In this document: positions 24,323 through 32,686 of the stretch, piece by piece | Numbering within the stretch: the stretch's first letter is position 1 | Layout of the letters: every line of letters begins with the position of its first letter | Assembly (NCBI RefSeq): GCF_020180945.1 | Contig: NZ_JAIPUL010000003.1 | Span: forward strand, 1-64,000 | Origin: Lacticaseibacillus kribbianus | GTDB lineage: Bacteria; Bacillota; Bacilli; Lactobacillales; Lactobacillaceae | Reading direction: 5' to 3' | DNA length: 64,000 bases | Notes under the pieces: model-generated | The model's input: only the letters and a program-made list of their open reading frames with translations | Database searches by the model: none | What the model was told of the DNA's origin: nothing | Program-made: the position numbers and the translations under genes

Positions 24323-25471
24323 GTGGATGCCATCCTGATGAGCCTGATGGCCGCTTTGAACGAGCGGCTCTTGATCAACATTTACCAACGCGACACCGAG
24401 GATTTTTACACCGGCTACATCCAGGCGCTGGGCAAAAACAGCGTGCTGCTTGCGACCTACAACGACGCCGGGCTGGCCGACGGGGCCGTCCTGATCAACT
24501 TCGCGGCGATCTCGACCGTCGAGTTCGCCGGCGCCGACCTCGAGGACATGACCTTTCGCATGCGCGTCGCGGCGCAGGACCACTTCCTGACGCTGCCGGA
24601 GACGCAGATGAGCATGCACTTCGACGCCACGCGCGACCTGATGCTGCAGCTGGCGACCCAGGCGCAGGCCAGCGGCCAGATGATCCTGGTGATGCTGGCC
24701 GACGACGACGCGTACCTCGAGGGCCGCGTCACCGCCGTCGACCGCGACCGCCTGACGCTGTCGGTGTTCAACAAGTTCAACTACACCGACGTCCGCGCGC
24801 TGCAGGTCGATTTTTCCGACGTCCTGGTGATCGAGTTCCAGGGCCTCGAGCTGCACCTCGAAACCGCGCTGCTCGACCGGCGCGACGAGCTGGTTCACCA
24901 GCCGACCCAGATCGTCCAAAACGACGGCCAGCTCAAAGACGTTTTGGCCGCGGCCCAGGCCGAGTCCCGGCTGGTGGCGGCGCGGCCCAAGGGCGGCTTC
25001 GACCAGTTCTACGTCGGCCGGGTGCTCGCGCTCAACGCGGAGCTGGTCGTCTTGCGCCTCAAGGACATGGCCGGCCAGTTCGGCGGCTACGTCGTGCTGC
25101 GCCTCGCCGGCCTCCAGAACGTCACCACGCAAAGCGACTACCTGCAGACCATCGCCTTTTACAGCGACTGGGTCGCGGCCCGCGGCATGGAAAAACAGCC
25201 GGTCCTGAACGCCGACCGCGAGTTCGACGCCAGCGGCGACCTGATCGCCGGCCTGATCCAGTCCGCGGCAGCCTTCGACCGGGTGGTGCGCGTGCGCGGC
25301 AAGGAGTCCGGCGACCAGCTGATGGGTGTGCCGGAGAACGTGACGGCGACGGGCTTCACGATGCACGCCGACGACACCGATGAGGACGTGCCGTTCACCT
25401 TCAAGACGGTGCAGGAGCTGGCGTTCGGCCACATCTACGCCTACCTGCAGGAGGCCCGGATGCGGCAGTGA
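24323..25471 (+). CDS. Unrecognised protein with four beta-rich repeats
   Basis: This 382-residue cytoplasmic protein follows dnaB by 27 bases and is probably cotranscribed. I do not recognise the family. By eye it has four related blocks of about 55-60 residues: INIYQRDTEDFYTGYIQAL, MILVMLADDDAYLEGRVTAV, GGFDQFYVGRVLALNAELVV and a shorter one near VVRVRGKESGDQLMG. Each ends in a strand of the ISTVEF/VLVIEF type, suggesting tandem small beta-barrels (Sm/SH3-like), which often bind RNA or protein; this is inference. The start is GTG 24323, placed 7 bases after AAAGGAGG. A terminator follows immediately. Confidence 0.7.
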   Translation: MDAILMSLMAALNERLLINIYQRDTEDFYTGYIQALGKNSVLLATYNDAGLADGAVLINFAAISTVEFAGADLEDMTFRMRVAAQDHFLTLPETQMSMHFDATRDLMLQLATQAQASGQMILVMLADDDAYLEGRVTAVDRDRLTLSVFNKFNYTDVRALQVDFSDVLVIEFQGLELHLETALLDRRDELVHQPTQIVQNDGQLKDVLAAAQAESRLVAARPKGGFDQFYVGRVLALNAELVVLRLKDMAGQFGGYVVLRLAGLQNVTTQSDYLQTIAFYSDWVAARGMEKQPVLNADREFDASGDLIAGLIQSAAAFDRVVRVRGKESGDQLMGVPENVTATGFTMHADDTDEDVPFTFKTVQELAFGHIYAYLQEARMRQ

Positions 25472-25481
25472 GCAGCCGCCC

Positions 25482-25515
25482 AAAAACGGCGACCCCGCGG
25501 GGTCGCCGTTTTTGT
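25482..25515. terminator. Bidirectional terminator
   Basis: A perfect 32-base palindrome (AAAAACGGCGACCCCG and its complement) lies between the convergent repeat-protein and Xre genes, with A-run and T-run flanks. Confidence 0.9.
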
Positions 25516-25526
25516 GTTGTGCTGCA

Positions 25527-25979
25527 TTAGCCAAAGAGCGCGTACACCCAGATCAGGATGATCATGGGAATCATCATGAAGAGGTAGGAGTTCTCCTCCA
25601 GCCAGTCGTAGGCGGTGCGGCCCGACTGCGGCGGCACGGGGGCGTTGGGCGCAGGGTGCTGGCCGGCGTCGCCGTCCGCGGCGTGACCGGTGTCCCCAGC
25701 GTTCTCGGCCTCCGCGGGGTGGTCGGCAGCGCCGGGTGCATCGACGGCCGCGGGGTGGGCGGGCTCGGCTGCCGCGGCGCCGCCTTCCCCGCGCACCAGC
25801 CGGTCCAGCGAGACGTCGAACAGGTCGGCGAGCGCGACCAGCGTCTCGAGGTCCGGCGTCGCGTCGCCCTGCTCCCACTTGGAAATGGTCTGCCGCGTCA
25901 GAAACAGCCGCTGCGCCAGCGCCTCCTGCGACCAGCCGCGCTCCTGTCGGTAATGCCGTACCTGCGTTGCGAAACCCAT
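25527..25979 (-). CDS. Xre-family regulator with C-terminal membrane anchor
   Basis: This 150-residue protein has an N-terminal HTH_3 domain (residues 1-60: QVRHYRQERGWSQEALAQRL, TRQTISKWEQGDATPD), an Ala/Pro/Asp-rich linker (about 70-125) and a C-terminal membrane helix (SYLFMMIPMIILIWVYALFG). Membrane-tethered Xre regulators of this kind are frequent in lactobacilli, but the signal is unknown. ATG 25979 is chosen with AAAGGCGG upstream; an earlier ATG at 26009 is possible. The TTATTTCCCGGGAAAT palindrome lies 100 bases upstream. Confidence 0.8.
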   Translation of the reverse strand: MGFATQVRHYRQERGWSQEALAQRLFLTRQTISKWEQGDATPDLETLVALADLFDVSLDRLVRGEGGAAAAEPAHPAAVDAPGAADHPAEAENAGDTGHAADGDAGQHPAPNAPVPPQSGRTAYDWLEENSYLFMMIPMIILIWVYALFG

Positions 25980-26082
25980 GCCCGCCACCGCCTTTCTCCC
26001 CCTTATCATACGAGTCGGCGCGGGCGTTGGGTAGCCCCGAATCGCGGCACCGCCGCAACTGGTGGTTGCGGGCGAAAAAAAG

Positions 26083-26100
26083 TTATTTCCCGGGAAATGA
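26083..26100. promoter_or_regulatory. Palindrome TTATTTCCCGGGAAATAA, copy 3 (imperfect)
   Basis: The match is 17 of 18 positions. It lies between the divergent Xre gene and purA, closer to the former, and could be an operator for either. Confidence 0.4.
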
Positions 26101-26186
26101 GCGGGACACGCGCCGGCACGTTCGGGCCGCGCGCGGCGGCCGCGGGACGCCCGGACGCGGGCGTGGTTACGGCGGCGCGGTGCGGC

Positions 26187-26281
26187 GTTATTCGGGTATT
26201 TTTAATCCCGGCGTCGCCGATCGACGATTCGTTCGGATTTTTGATTCGATTGTTCGAATTTTAATTTCATCATTCGGCTTT
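26187..26281 (-). promoter_or_regulatory. Phased array of PurBox-like sites upstream of purA
   Basis: Reading the minus strand against AWWWCCGAACWWT: 26249-26261 matches 12 of 13, 26228-26240 matches 11, 26269-26281 matches 10, and 26187-26199 about 10. Starts are spaced 41, 21 and 20 bases, so all lie on one face of the helix. They lie just upstream of the -35 box, as in PurR-activated promoters of lactococci. Confidence 0.7.
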
Positions 26282-26285
26282 TAAC

Positions 26286-26314
26286 TTGCCGCGGCGCGCA
26301 AATGTTGCTAGAAT
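26286..26314 (+). promoter_or_regulatory. Promoter of purA
   Basis: TTGCCG (26286-26291), a 17-base spacer and TAGAAT (26309-26314) lie 55 bases before the purA start. Confidence 0.6.
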
Positions 26315-26368
26315 AGCTAGTGGCAATCGCGGGAGCGTGCGCACATCGCAATTAAGGAGCACATCAAC

Positions 26369-27658
26369 ATGGGGACAGTAGTTATCGTAGGCACACAGTG
26401 GGGCGACGAGGGGAAGGGCAAAATCACCGACTTCCTGAGCCAGGGCGCCAACGTGATCAGCCGCTACCAGGGCGGGGATAACGCCGGCCACACCATCCAC
26501 AACGACGGGGTGGTGTACAAGCTGCGCCTGATCCCGTCCGGCATTCTCTACCCGAACCAGCTGTCGGTGATCGGCAACGGCGTCGTGGTCAACCCGAAGT
26601 CGCTGGTTGAGGAGCTTGCGACGTTGCGCGCAAAAGGGGTCGCAGGTGAGAACCTGCGCATTTCCGACCGCGCGCACGTGATCCTGCCGTACCACATCGC
26701 GCTGGACAAGGCGCAGGAGGCGGCCAAGGGAGACGGCAAGATCGGCACCACCAACCGCGGCATCGGCCCGGCCTACATGGACAAGGCCGCCCGCGTCGGT
26801 ATCCGCTTTGCCGACCTGCTGGAAAAAGACACCTTCGAGACCAAGCTGCGCGCCAACCTCGCCGAGAAGAACGCGCTGTTCACGAAGATCTACGGCGTTG
26901 AACCGATCGCCTTCGAGGACATTTTCGAGGAGTACTACGGCTACGGCCAGCAGCTCGCCCAGTACGTCTGCGACACCACGGTGCTGTTGAACGAGGCGCT
27001 GGACAAGGGTGAAAACGTGCTGTTCGAGGGCGCTCAAGGCACCATGCTCGACGTCGATCAGGGCACCTACCCGTTCGTCACCAGCTCCAACCCGGCCGGC
27101 GGCGTCGCCACCGGCACCGGCGTCGGCGCCAGCCGCATCGACCGCGTGGCCGGCGTGGCCAAGGCCTACACCTCCCGCGTCGGCGACGGCCCGTTCCCGA
27201 CGGAGCTGTTCGATGACGACGGCCACTTCATCCGCGAGGCCGGCCACGAGTACGGCACCGTCACCGGCCGCCCGCGCCGCATCGGCTGGTTCGACGCCGT
27301 GGTCGTGCGCCACGCCTGCCGCGTCGCCGGCGTCACCGACCTGTGCCTGAACTCGGTGGACGTCCTGACCGGGCTGGCTAACGTGAAGATCTGCACGGGC
27401 TACAAGCTCAATGGCGAGCTGATCACCCGCTACCCGGCGTCTCTCAAGGAGCTGGCCGCCTGTGAGCCGGTTTACGAGACGCTGCCGGGCTGGACGGAAG
27501 ACATCACCGCCGCCAAGACCCTGGAAGACCTGCCGGCCAACGCGCGCGCGTACGTCGATCGCATCGCCGAACTGATCGGCGTGGACCTTTTGACGTTCTC
27601 CGTCGGCCCGGACCGCGAGCAGACCAACATCCTGGCCAACATCTGGGACAAGTTGTAA
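26369..27658 (+). CDS. purA: Adenylosuccinate synthetase
   Basis: This 429-residue enzyme joins IMP and aspartate using GTP, the first committed step to AMP. The N-terminal loop [11 protein letters not shown] (catalytic Asp13) and [10 protein letters not shown] (catalytic His) are intact, as are [17 protein letters not shown] and the C-terminal [20 protein letters not shown] blocks. Length and ends are normal. AAGGAG precedes the ATG. It stands alone, without purB, and the PurBox array suggests purine control through PurR. Confidence 0.98.
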   Translation: MGTVVIVGTQWGDEGKGKITDFLSQGANVISRYQGGDNAGHTIHNDGVVYKLRLIPSGILYPNQLSVIGNGVVVNPKSLVEELATLRAKGVAGENLRISDRAHVILPYHIALDKAQEAAKGDGKIGTTNRGIGPAYMDKAARVGIRFADLLEKDTFETKLRANLAEKNALFTKIYGVEPIAFEDIFEEYYGYGQQLAQYVCDTTVLLNEALDKGENVLFEGAQGTMLDVDQGTYPFVTSSNPAGGVATGTGVGASRIDRVAGVAKAYTSRVGDGPFPTELFDDDGHFIREAGHEYGTVTGRPRRIGWFDAVVVRHACRVAGVTDLCLNSVDVLTGLANVKICTGYKLNGELITRYPASLKELAACEPVYETLPGWTEDITAAKTLEDLPANARAYVDRIAELIGVDLLTFSVGPDREQTNILANIWDKL

Positions 27659-27670
27659 TTAGACACAAGC

Positions 27671-27721
27671 AGACCCTGCTGCGCGCCACCTCACATGGTG
27701 GCGCGCGGCAGGGTCTTTTTT
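27671..27721 (+). terminator. Terminator of purA
   Basis: GACCCTGC...GCAGGGTC with inner GCGCGCCACC/GGTGGCGCGC is followed by six T. Confidence 0.92.
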
Positions 27722-27759
27722 GGCCCAAAAATCCCGCGCAGCTTGCGGACTGCGCGGGA
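27722..27759 (-). terminator. Terminator of the phosphoesterase operon
   Basis: TCCCGCGCAG pairs with CTGCGCGGGA. On the minus strand it is followed by TTTTT. Confidence 0.8.
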
Positions 27760-27839
27760 CGTGGCGAGTTGCCCTCATTTGACCTAGCTTGATCCTGACG
27801 CCGCGCAAGTCTGTGGCAATCCCGCCGGCCAAAGCGGCG

Positions 27840-28523
27840 TCAGTCCTCGTAGGCATCGATCAAAAGCCCCGACGCGCTGTCCAAAACGGCGATGTTCCCC
27901 AGCCGCACGCCGGCCAGCCCGCTGCCGACGCCGCCGTCGATGAAGTACCGCGGGTACTCCGCCGGGTACCGGATGCCGAAGATCGGATTCCGCGCGGTCG
28001 GCCGCTTGACCGGGCCTTCGTCGTGCCGGTAGCGGCCGCTGATGCGGGCGGTCGGCGTGTGGCCGGAGACGATGGTGTAGGGCAGCGGGTTGTGCCCGAA
28101 AACGCCCCAAGCGCCCGGCGCGTACCAGTACCTGGCGTCCAGCCACAGCCGGTCGTGGCGGGTGGTGGCCGCCACCGGGTCCGCCAGCGCCAGGTCCAGG
28201 CCGGCGTGCACGACCAGCAGGTGATCGCGCGCAAAGGTCGTCGGCAGCCCGGCGAGCCAGGCCAAAAGCGGCCCCTCGTGCGCAATCAGCACGGCGCGCG
28301 CGCTGAGCGGGCCGCGGTCCGGCGACCAGGCGCGGGTCGCTTCGCGCAGCGTCTCAAGGCCGCCGTAGTCCAGCCAGTCGCGCCGGCTTGAGTCGGCCAC
28401 GAAGTCCAGCAGGCCCTGCTCGTGGTTGCCTTTCAGCACCACCACGCGGTCCGGCTGCGCGGCGAGCCGCTCTAGGGTCGCAAGCTCGCCGTGCAGGTCG
28501 CTCAGCGCGATGATGGTGGTCAT
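27840..28523 (-). CDS. Calcineurin-like phosphoesterase lacking the GDxxDR motif
   Basis: This 227-residue protein resembles PrpE/ApaH-type serine/threonine or Ap4A phosphatases: SDLHG at residues 8-12, then GNHEQ, a later VVHAGLDL and VSGHTPT. Between SDLHG and GNHE only about 20 residues remain, where the family normally has 45-65 including the metal-bridging GDxxDR motif. That motif is absent, with no frameshift visible, so the fold core is shortened and catalysis doubtful. It is the last gene of a minus-strand operon, 11 bases after the AAA gene. AAGGGGG precedes the ATG. Confidence 0.75.
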   Translation of the reverse strand: MTTIIALSDLHGELATLERLAAQPDRVVVLKGNHEQGLLDFVADSSRRDWLDYGGLETLREATRAWSPDRGPLSARAVLIAHEGPLLAWLAGLPTTFARDHLLVVHAGLDLALADPVAATTRHDRLWLDARYWYAPGAWGVFGHNPLPYTIVSGHTPTARISGRYRHDEGPVKRPTARNPIFGIRYPAEYPRYFIDGGVGSGLAGVRLGNIAVLDSASGLLIDAYED

Positions 28524-28534
28524 GGCGCGCCCCC

Positions 28535-30166
28535 TTACTGAGCCTGCAGCATCGCGCTGAAGCCGATCCGGCGGGCCGGCTCAAAGGGCTGCTGCGCGCG
28601 GCGGGCAGCGGGGTCGCCGAAGTCCGCGCCGGTCAGCTCGGTCAGCGCCGCGTTGGTCGGGACGCCCCCGGCCGCGTCCAGGCGCAGTCCCTGATTGAGG
28701 ACGGCCTTTTCCAGGACGTTGCGCACGGTGCGGCCGTTGCCGAAGTTTTTGGGGTCTTGGGTCTTGATCGCCGTCAGCGCGGCGGCCAGCCGCTTCGGCG
28801 CGTCGTCGCTCAGGCGCAGCCCAAGAGATTCAAGCTGCAGGCGCGCGATCGCCACGAGCTCCTCAATCGCGTAATCGGGGAAGGGGATCTGGTACGCCAC
28901 GCGGCTGCGCAGCCCCGGGTTGGCATCGAGGAAGGTCGCCATCTCGGCCGGGTAGCCGGCGAAAATGACGACCACGTCGTCGCGGTGGTTTTCCATCTCC
29001 TGGACGATCGTGTCGATGGCCTCCTGACCGTAGCCGTGCTCGGTGACCGTCGCGTAGGCCTCGTCGATGAAAAGCACGGAGCCCGCGGCGCGCTGGAAGA
29101 GGTCCTTGACCTGCGGGGCGGTGGCGCTGACGAACTGGCTCACGACGTCGGCGCTGCCGACCTCGATCAGATCCCCGACCCGCAGCACGCCCTGGTCGCG
29201 CAGGATTTGGGCCAGGAGGCGGGCCACCGTGGTCTTGGCCGTCCCCGGGTTGCCGGTGAAGACCATGTGCATGCTGGCCTGGCGGACGGGCAGCTTGCGC
29301 GCCTTGCGCAGCTGCGCCATCTTGAAGTTGCTGACGACCTTGTTGACCAGGGCCTTCACCTCCGACAGCCCGATCAGGCCGGCGAGCTTGGCGGCGGCGT
29401 CGCTTTCGGTCGGCGCCGCGGCGCGGGCGGCCTGGGTGTCGCCGACGACGGAATAGGCGGGAAAATCGCGCTGGCGCAGCGTGTCGCCGCGCCATTTGGC
29501 GTAAACCGCCGCCAGCGCCTGGTGCCCGGTCGGAAACGCGAGGGCGGCGACGGCCGCCGTCAGCCGCTCGTCGACGGTCAGCCGGTCGAGTTCGGCCTGC
29601 TTGGTGATGTAGGCCGTCGCGCCGTCGCGCGTGAGCGCCGGAAAGCCGATCGCGACGTACAAAAGCGCGGGCATGGCGCGGCGAATCGCCGCCTGGGTGG
29701 CCCGGCTTGCCATCGGCACCTTGAAGATCACCAGCACCCGGTCGCGGTACTCGGCGATGAGCTGGGCCAGCTGCGTCAGGGCTTCAGAGGGCCCGGTGAG
29801 GGGGTTCACCAGCTCGATCACCAGGGTGCCGCCGCTGGCCGTCGCGAAGAGGTGGCGCCACGCCGTCACCGAAAAGGACAGGCCCAGGTGCGCGTTTTCG
29901 ACCACGAGGTAGCGGCGGGAGGCCAGCCAGCCCATGGCGTACTTGGCCGCCAGCATCGGGGTCAGGATCTGATCCAGCGCCGTCAGGTCTGCGGCCTCCA
30001 CCAGGTAGTCCACCGGGTGGCCGGCGCCTTGCAGGTGGCGCGTTGAGTAGATGCGGCCGACCTCCGCCTCGAGTGACGCGAGGTTCAGGCCGGCGACCTT
30101 CTGGGCCACCTCCTGGCGGGTCAACGCCGGGATCAGGTGCTCGGACAGCGGCTCGTAGGCAGACAT
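28535..30166 (-). CDS. CbxX/SpoVK-like AAA+ ATPase with degenerate first AAA domain
   Basis: This protein of 543 residues has a C-terminal CbxX/CfxQ-type AAA+ domain (about 255-540): Walker A GNPGTAKT, where Ala replaces the usual second Gly, Walker B SVLFIDEAYA, a GYPAEM segment and the pore/arginine region NPGLRSRV. The N-terminal half aligns with it by eye (YRDRVLVIFKVPMASRATQA against HRDDVVVIFAGYPAEMATFL) but lacks Walker A and the DE of Walker B, so it looks like a pseudo-ATPase copy. Related proteins remodel Rubisco-type complexes or assist type VII secretion. ATG 30166 lies 8 bases after the upstream stop. The client is unknown; the neighbouring small proteins are candidates. Confidence 0.8.
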   Translation of the reverse strand: MSAYEPLSEHLIPALTRQEVAQKVAGLNLASLEAEVGRIYSTRHLQGAGHPVDYLVEAADLTALDQILTPMLAAKYAMGWLASRRYLVVENAHLGLSFSVTAWRHLFATASGGTLVIELVNPLTGPSEALTQLAQLIAEYRDRVLVIFKVPMASRATQAAIRRAMPALLYVAIGFPALTRDGATAYITKQAELDRLTVDERLTAAVAALAFPTGHQALAAVYAKWRGDTLRQRDFPAYSVVGDTQAARAAAPTESDAAAKLAGLIGLSEVKALVNKVVSNFKMAQLRKARKLPVRQASMHMVFTGNPGTAKTTVARLLAQILRDQGVLRVGDLIEVGSADVVSQFVSATAPQVKDLFQRAAGSVLFIDEAYATVTEHGYGQEAIDTIVQEMENHRDDVVVIFAGYPAEMATFLDANPGLRSRVAYQIPFPDYAIEELVAIARLQLESLGLRLSDDAPKRLAAALTAIKTQDPKNFGNGRTVRNVLEKAVLNQGLRLDAAGGVPTNAALTELTGADFGDPAARRAQQPFEPARRIGFSAMLQAQ

Positions 30167-30174
30167 TTTGTCGA

Positions 30175-30585
30175 TCAGCCTTGCCGCGACGCCCTGAAGC
30201 CGAAGCGCACCCACCGATCGCTGTCCTGCAGGCGGTAGCTGCCCATTCGGTCGGACTCATCCAGGGCGCGCTCGAGCTCAACCTGGGTGACCTCGCTGGC
30301 CTGAACGCTGATCACCGGCACCTCCAGCGCCGCGTAGAAGCTGCGGACGAGTTGCGCCCAGTCGGTGCCGACCTCGCACACCATGACCACGGTGCTGGTG
30401 GTGGTGCTTTGATTCACAATGGCCAGCGCCCACCGCGCGCCGTTTTCCCTGGCCAGCCGGCCTTCGACGCCGGCCGCGCGCTTGTTGAACTTGCGGTAGG
30501 CGGAGTCGAGGTCATACGCGCTTGCCCCGTCGTTTTCCGGCACGCTGCCGGGCGTGACGCCAACTTTGATCTGGTAGTATAACAT
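30175..30585 (-). CDS. Unknown protein in the AAA operon (136 residues)
   Basis: I do not recognise this protein. It starts MLYYQIKVGVTPGSVPE, has a basic middle (FNKRAAGVEGRLARENG) and an alternating strand/helix pattern with a TVVMVCEVG strand, and ends in a basic tail. It has no signal peptide or membrane helix. GGGAGG precedes the ATG. It is 18 bases from the gene before and 8 from the AAA gene, so the set is cotranscribed; a client or adaptor role is inference from position. Confidence 0.65.
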   Translation of the reverse strand: MLYYQIKVGVTPGSVPENDGASAYDLDSAYRKFNKRAAGVEGRLARENGARWALAIVNQSTTTSTVVMVCEVGTDWAQLVRSFYAALEVPVISVQASEVTQVELERALDESDRMGSYRLQDSDRWVRFGFRASRQG

Positions 30586-30603
30586 GATTGCCTCCCTTGT
30601 TGA

Positions 30604-31083
30604 CTAGCGCAGGTGGGCCTGGGCCCACGCCGCGGCATTCGCATCGAGACTGATGAGATGGGAATACTCGCCATCGGTGAAGTCGCCGAGAACTTGGCCG
30701 GCCAAAAGCGCCTGGAGGGCGAGGACATCCAGCACCAGGTGATGGACGTCGTACCCGCGGGCCTTAAAGTCCTTGATGGCCTCTTGCGTCGGCAGGCGGT
30801 ACGCGGTGTGATCCGCGTACGAAAGCCCGTGGCGCGCGGCCTCCTGCACTTCGGCGGCGATGGACGCTTCGGTGAACGGGTAGCCGTGGTCGAGGTACAG
30901 GGCGCGGATGCACGCCGCCGCCACGTCCGCCGGCGCGCTGTCCGGCGCGGCTTCGCGGATGACCTGATCAACGGTTGCCTGGTTCACCTCCTGGCCATTG
31001 TGCGGCGGCAGCGGTGGCGCCAGCAGCAGGGCCGGCTTGATGGTGCGACTGAGAAGACTGCGAACTTCATACTCTTTTGCCAT
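30604..31083 (-). CDS. Unknown protein heading the AAA operon (159 residues)
   Basis: I do not recognise this protein. It starts MAKEYEVRSLLSRTIKPALL, is mostly helical by composition, and has a proline patch (APPLPPHNGQE) and a C-terminal LDVLALQALLAGQVLGD helix. It is predicted to be cytoplasmic. ACGGAGGG precedes the ATG. It is the first gene of the four-gene minus-strand unit that runs to 27840. Confidence 0.65.
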   Translation of the reverse strand: MAKEYEVRSLLSRTIKPALLLAPPLPPHNGQEVNQATVDQVIREAAPDSAPADVAAACIRALYLDHGYPFTEASIAAEVQEAARHGLSYADHTAYRLPTQEAIKDFKARGYDVHHLVLDVLALQALLAGQVLGDFTDGEYSHLISLDANAAAWAQAHLR

Positions 31084-31734
31084 GTTGTCCCTCCGTTTTC
31101 TCCTTGAGCAGCGTTGTCAACCATAACACAGGTCTAAAATTAGATAAACCTTGGACAACCAGGGGGACCAATTGACGACAGGCCTTACAAACGCCGGTGT
31201 GACGGCGCTTGTAAATAGTTAAGTTTATTTTAAGATTTCGAGATGGTTTGGGCGCGTAAGGCGGAGGACGGGTTGAAAAAACATGTCACTTTTTGGAGGG
31301 CGGGCCAAAAGCGGTCGAGATGGCCCGCCGCGCGACACCGATAAGGGCCCTTCTGAGTGACCGTCGGTGCCGCAGTGGCGGCCTGATCCACGAATGAGGG
31401 CAAAAAAAATACCACGAGCAAGCTCGTGGCAGTGGTCGGGTGCGGGAACCTTCAGAACGCCGAAGCGCCGATTCCGTACCCCGACCGTGGTTTGGCACCG
31501 TCGTTCAGTATCGCATGTTCCGGCCGTCGCGTCAACGGGAATCGCGCGGCGGGCGCCTCATTCAGGTCACACCAAGCTTTCACCGGCAACACAGGGCAGG
31601 AGGCGCGGCCGTCTGGTACACTGCACCAAGCAGACAAAGTGAGAGGTGCGGTGATCCCCGGTCGAAAGAGGGTGATGCCGATGGTGGAATAAACCACGGT
31701 GATCAAAATCTGGAGAAAGGAGACCTGCAAGCTT
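31084..31734. other. Long intergenic region, little recognised
   Basis: The left end (31084-31170) is A/T-rich and must hold the promoter of the AAA operon, but no clean -35/-10 pair is visible. The rest has scattered open frames without ribosome sites and is lower in GC than flanking genes. It may be decayed DNA. Confidence 0.4.
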
Positions 31735-31884
31735 GTGATTATGGCCGCGGCCGTAAACATTGTGTTCTTTTTCAGCTGGCTGACCCAGGCAATCAACGCG
31801 GCAACGCGTTGTGTCGCCGCGGCCACCCGATTGCTCAAGGCAATCGCCAGACTGAAAAGAGCGTTCCGGAAATTACGGAAGTGA
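31735..31884 (+). CDS. Possible small cationic membrane-active peptide
   Basis: A frame of about 49 residues has a hydrophobic start (IMAAAVNIVFFFSWL) and a strongly basic end (RLKRAFRKLRK). The start could be GTG 31735 or ATG 31741; AAAGGAG (31716-31722) lies 12-18 bases upstream, a little far. Composition resembles small type I toxins or bacteriocin-like peptides but I recognise no family. A large hairpin follows at once, and the gene stands alone in low-density DNA. Confidence 0.35.
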   Translation: MIMAAAVNIVFFFSWLTQAINAATRCVAAATRLLKAIARLKRAFRKLRK

Positions 31885-31888
31885 GTAC

Positions 31889-31937
31889 GCAAAACGCCGC
31901 CCGTTTTTAACTTGACCCGTTAACTCGGCGGCGTTGT
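31889..31937. terminator. Hairpin after the small peptide ORF
   Basis: AACGCCGCC pairs with GGCGGCGTT around a 25-base loop. A second stem, GGGCGACAC/GTGTCGCCC, follows at 31987-32014. Either could end transcription. Confidence 0.5.
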
Positions 31938-32038
31938 GTGACTCAGTTCATCTGAGGACCACCGCTGTCAAGCGGTCGTCTGCTCGGGGGCGACACGGTT
32001 AGCAGCGTGTCGCCCTTTGCGTTGTTAGTATATCACGG

Positions 32039-32407
32039 TCATTTCGACGCCGTAAAGCGTGCGACCGTCGCCGCATCGCGCACCGCCTGGGGCAGGTCCG
32101 CCGCCTCCGCGAAGCCGGCCAGCCAGTTGCGCGCGATGTTGAGCGCGTGGTTGTGGGAGCGATTCTTGAGGGATGGCGGCAATGGCTTGGCGGCGGCGAC
32201 GGACTTGGCCGCCGCCGTCAGCCGCGGAATCACGATGGCGTTGAGCGCCGCCCGCTGATCCGGCGTGCCGTTTTGCCAGGCGAGACGGTAGCCGTTGAGG
32301 CCGATGAAGTTCTCTTCGGTGCGCGCTGGCAGCGCGTCGATCAGGGCCTGCACCGCGTCCGTACCGGTCTGCGCCTCGGTTAATTGAGAATCTTTGAAAA
32401 TAAGCAT
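32039..32407 (-). CDS. Hypothetical protein (122 residues)
   Basis: This protein is not recognised. It starts MLIFKDSQLTEAQTGTDAVQ and is helix-rich and soluble, with a conserved-looking NGYRLAWQNGTPDQRAALNAI segment and a C-terminal ARNWLAGFAEAADLPQAVRD. ATG 32407 is chosen because GTGGAGG lies just before it; a longer frame to 32446 has no ribosome site. It is isolated, with non-coding DNA on both sides. Confidence 0.6.
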   Translation of the reverse strand: MLIFKDSQLTEAQTGTDAVQALIDALPARTEENFIGLNGYRLAWQNGTPDQRAALNAIVIPRLTAAAKSVAAAKPLPPSLKNRSHNHALNIARNWLAGFAEAADLPQAVRDAATVARFTASK

Positions 32408-32686
32408 GGGAAAACCTCCACTTTTTGTATTAAAAGAAGGCCGCACACGTATGCACGACCTCCCAAGTGGTTGATCTGCATCCGTCTATGGTGGGGCACG
32501 TTGCCTTTCGGTACGTTGCCGGTTGGTCACAGTGCATAGCCACTACCAACACTCTTGATACATACAGTCTTCTTTGCGAGTAATATAGCGCAAAAGCGGG
32601 GAAAAGTCAAGGCGCGCGTCATGTCCCTGACAGATGAAGCATCTTCATGATACACTGGCGAAGCTGGGAGCTCTGCGCGCCCCAGG

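Noticed and set aside
31452-31892. 146-codon minus-strand ORF
   Set aside because: It has no ribosome site, and the better supported small plus-strand ORF lies opposite.
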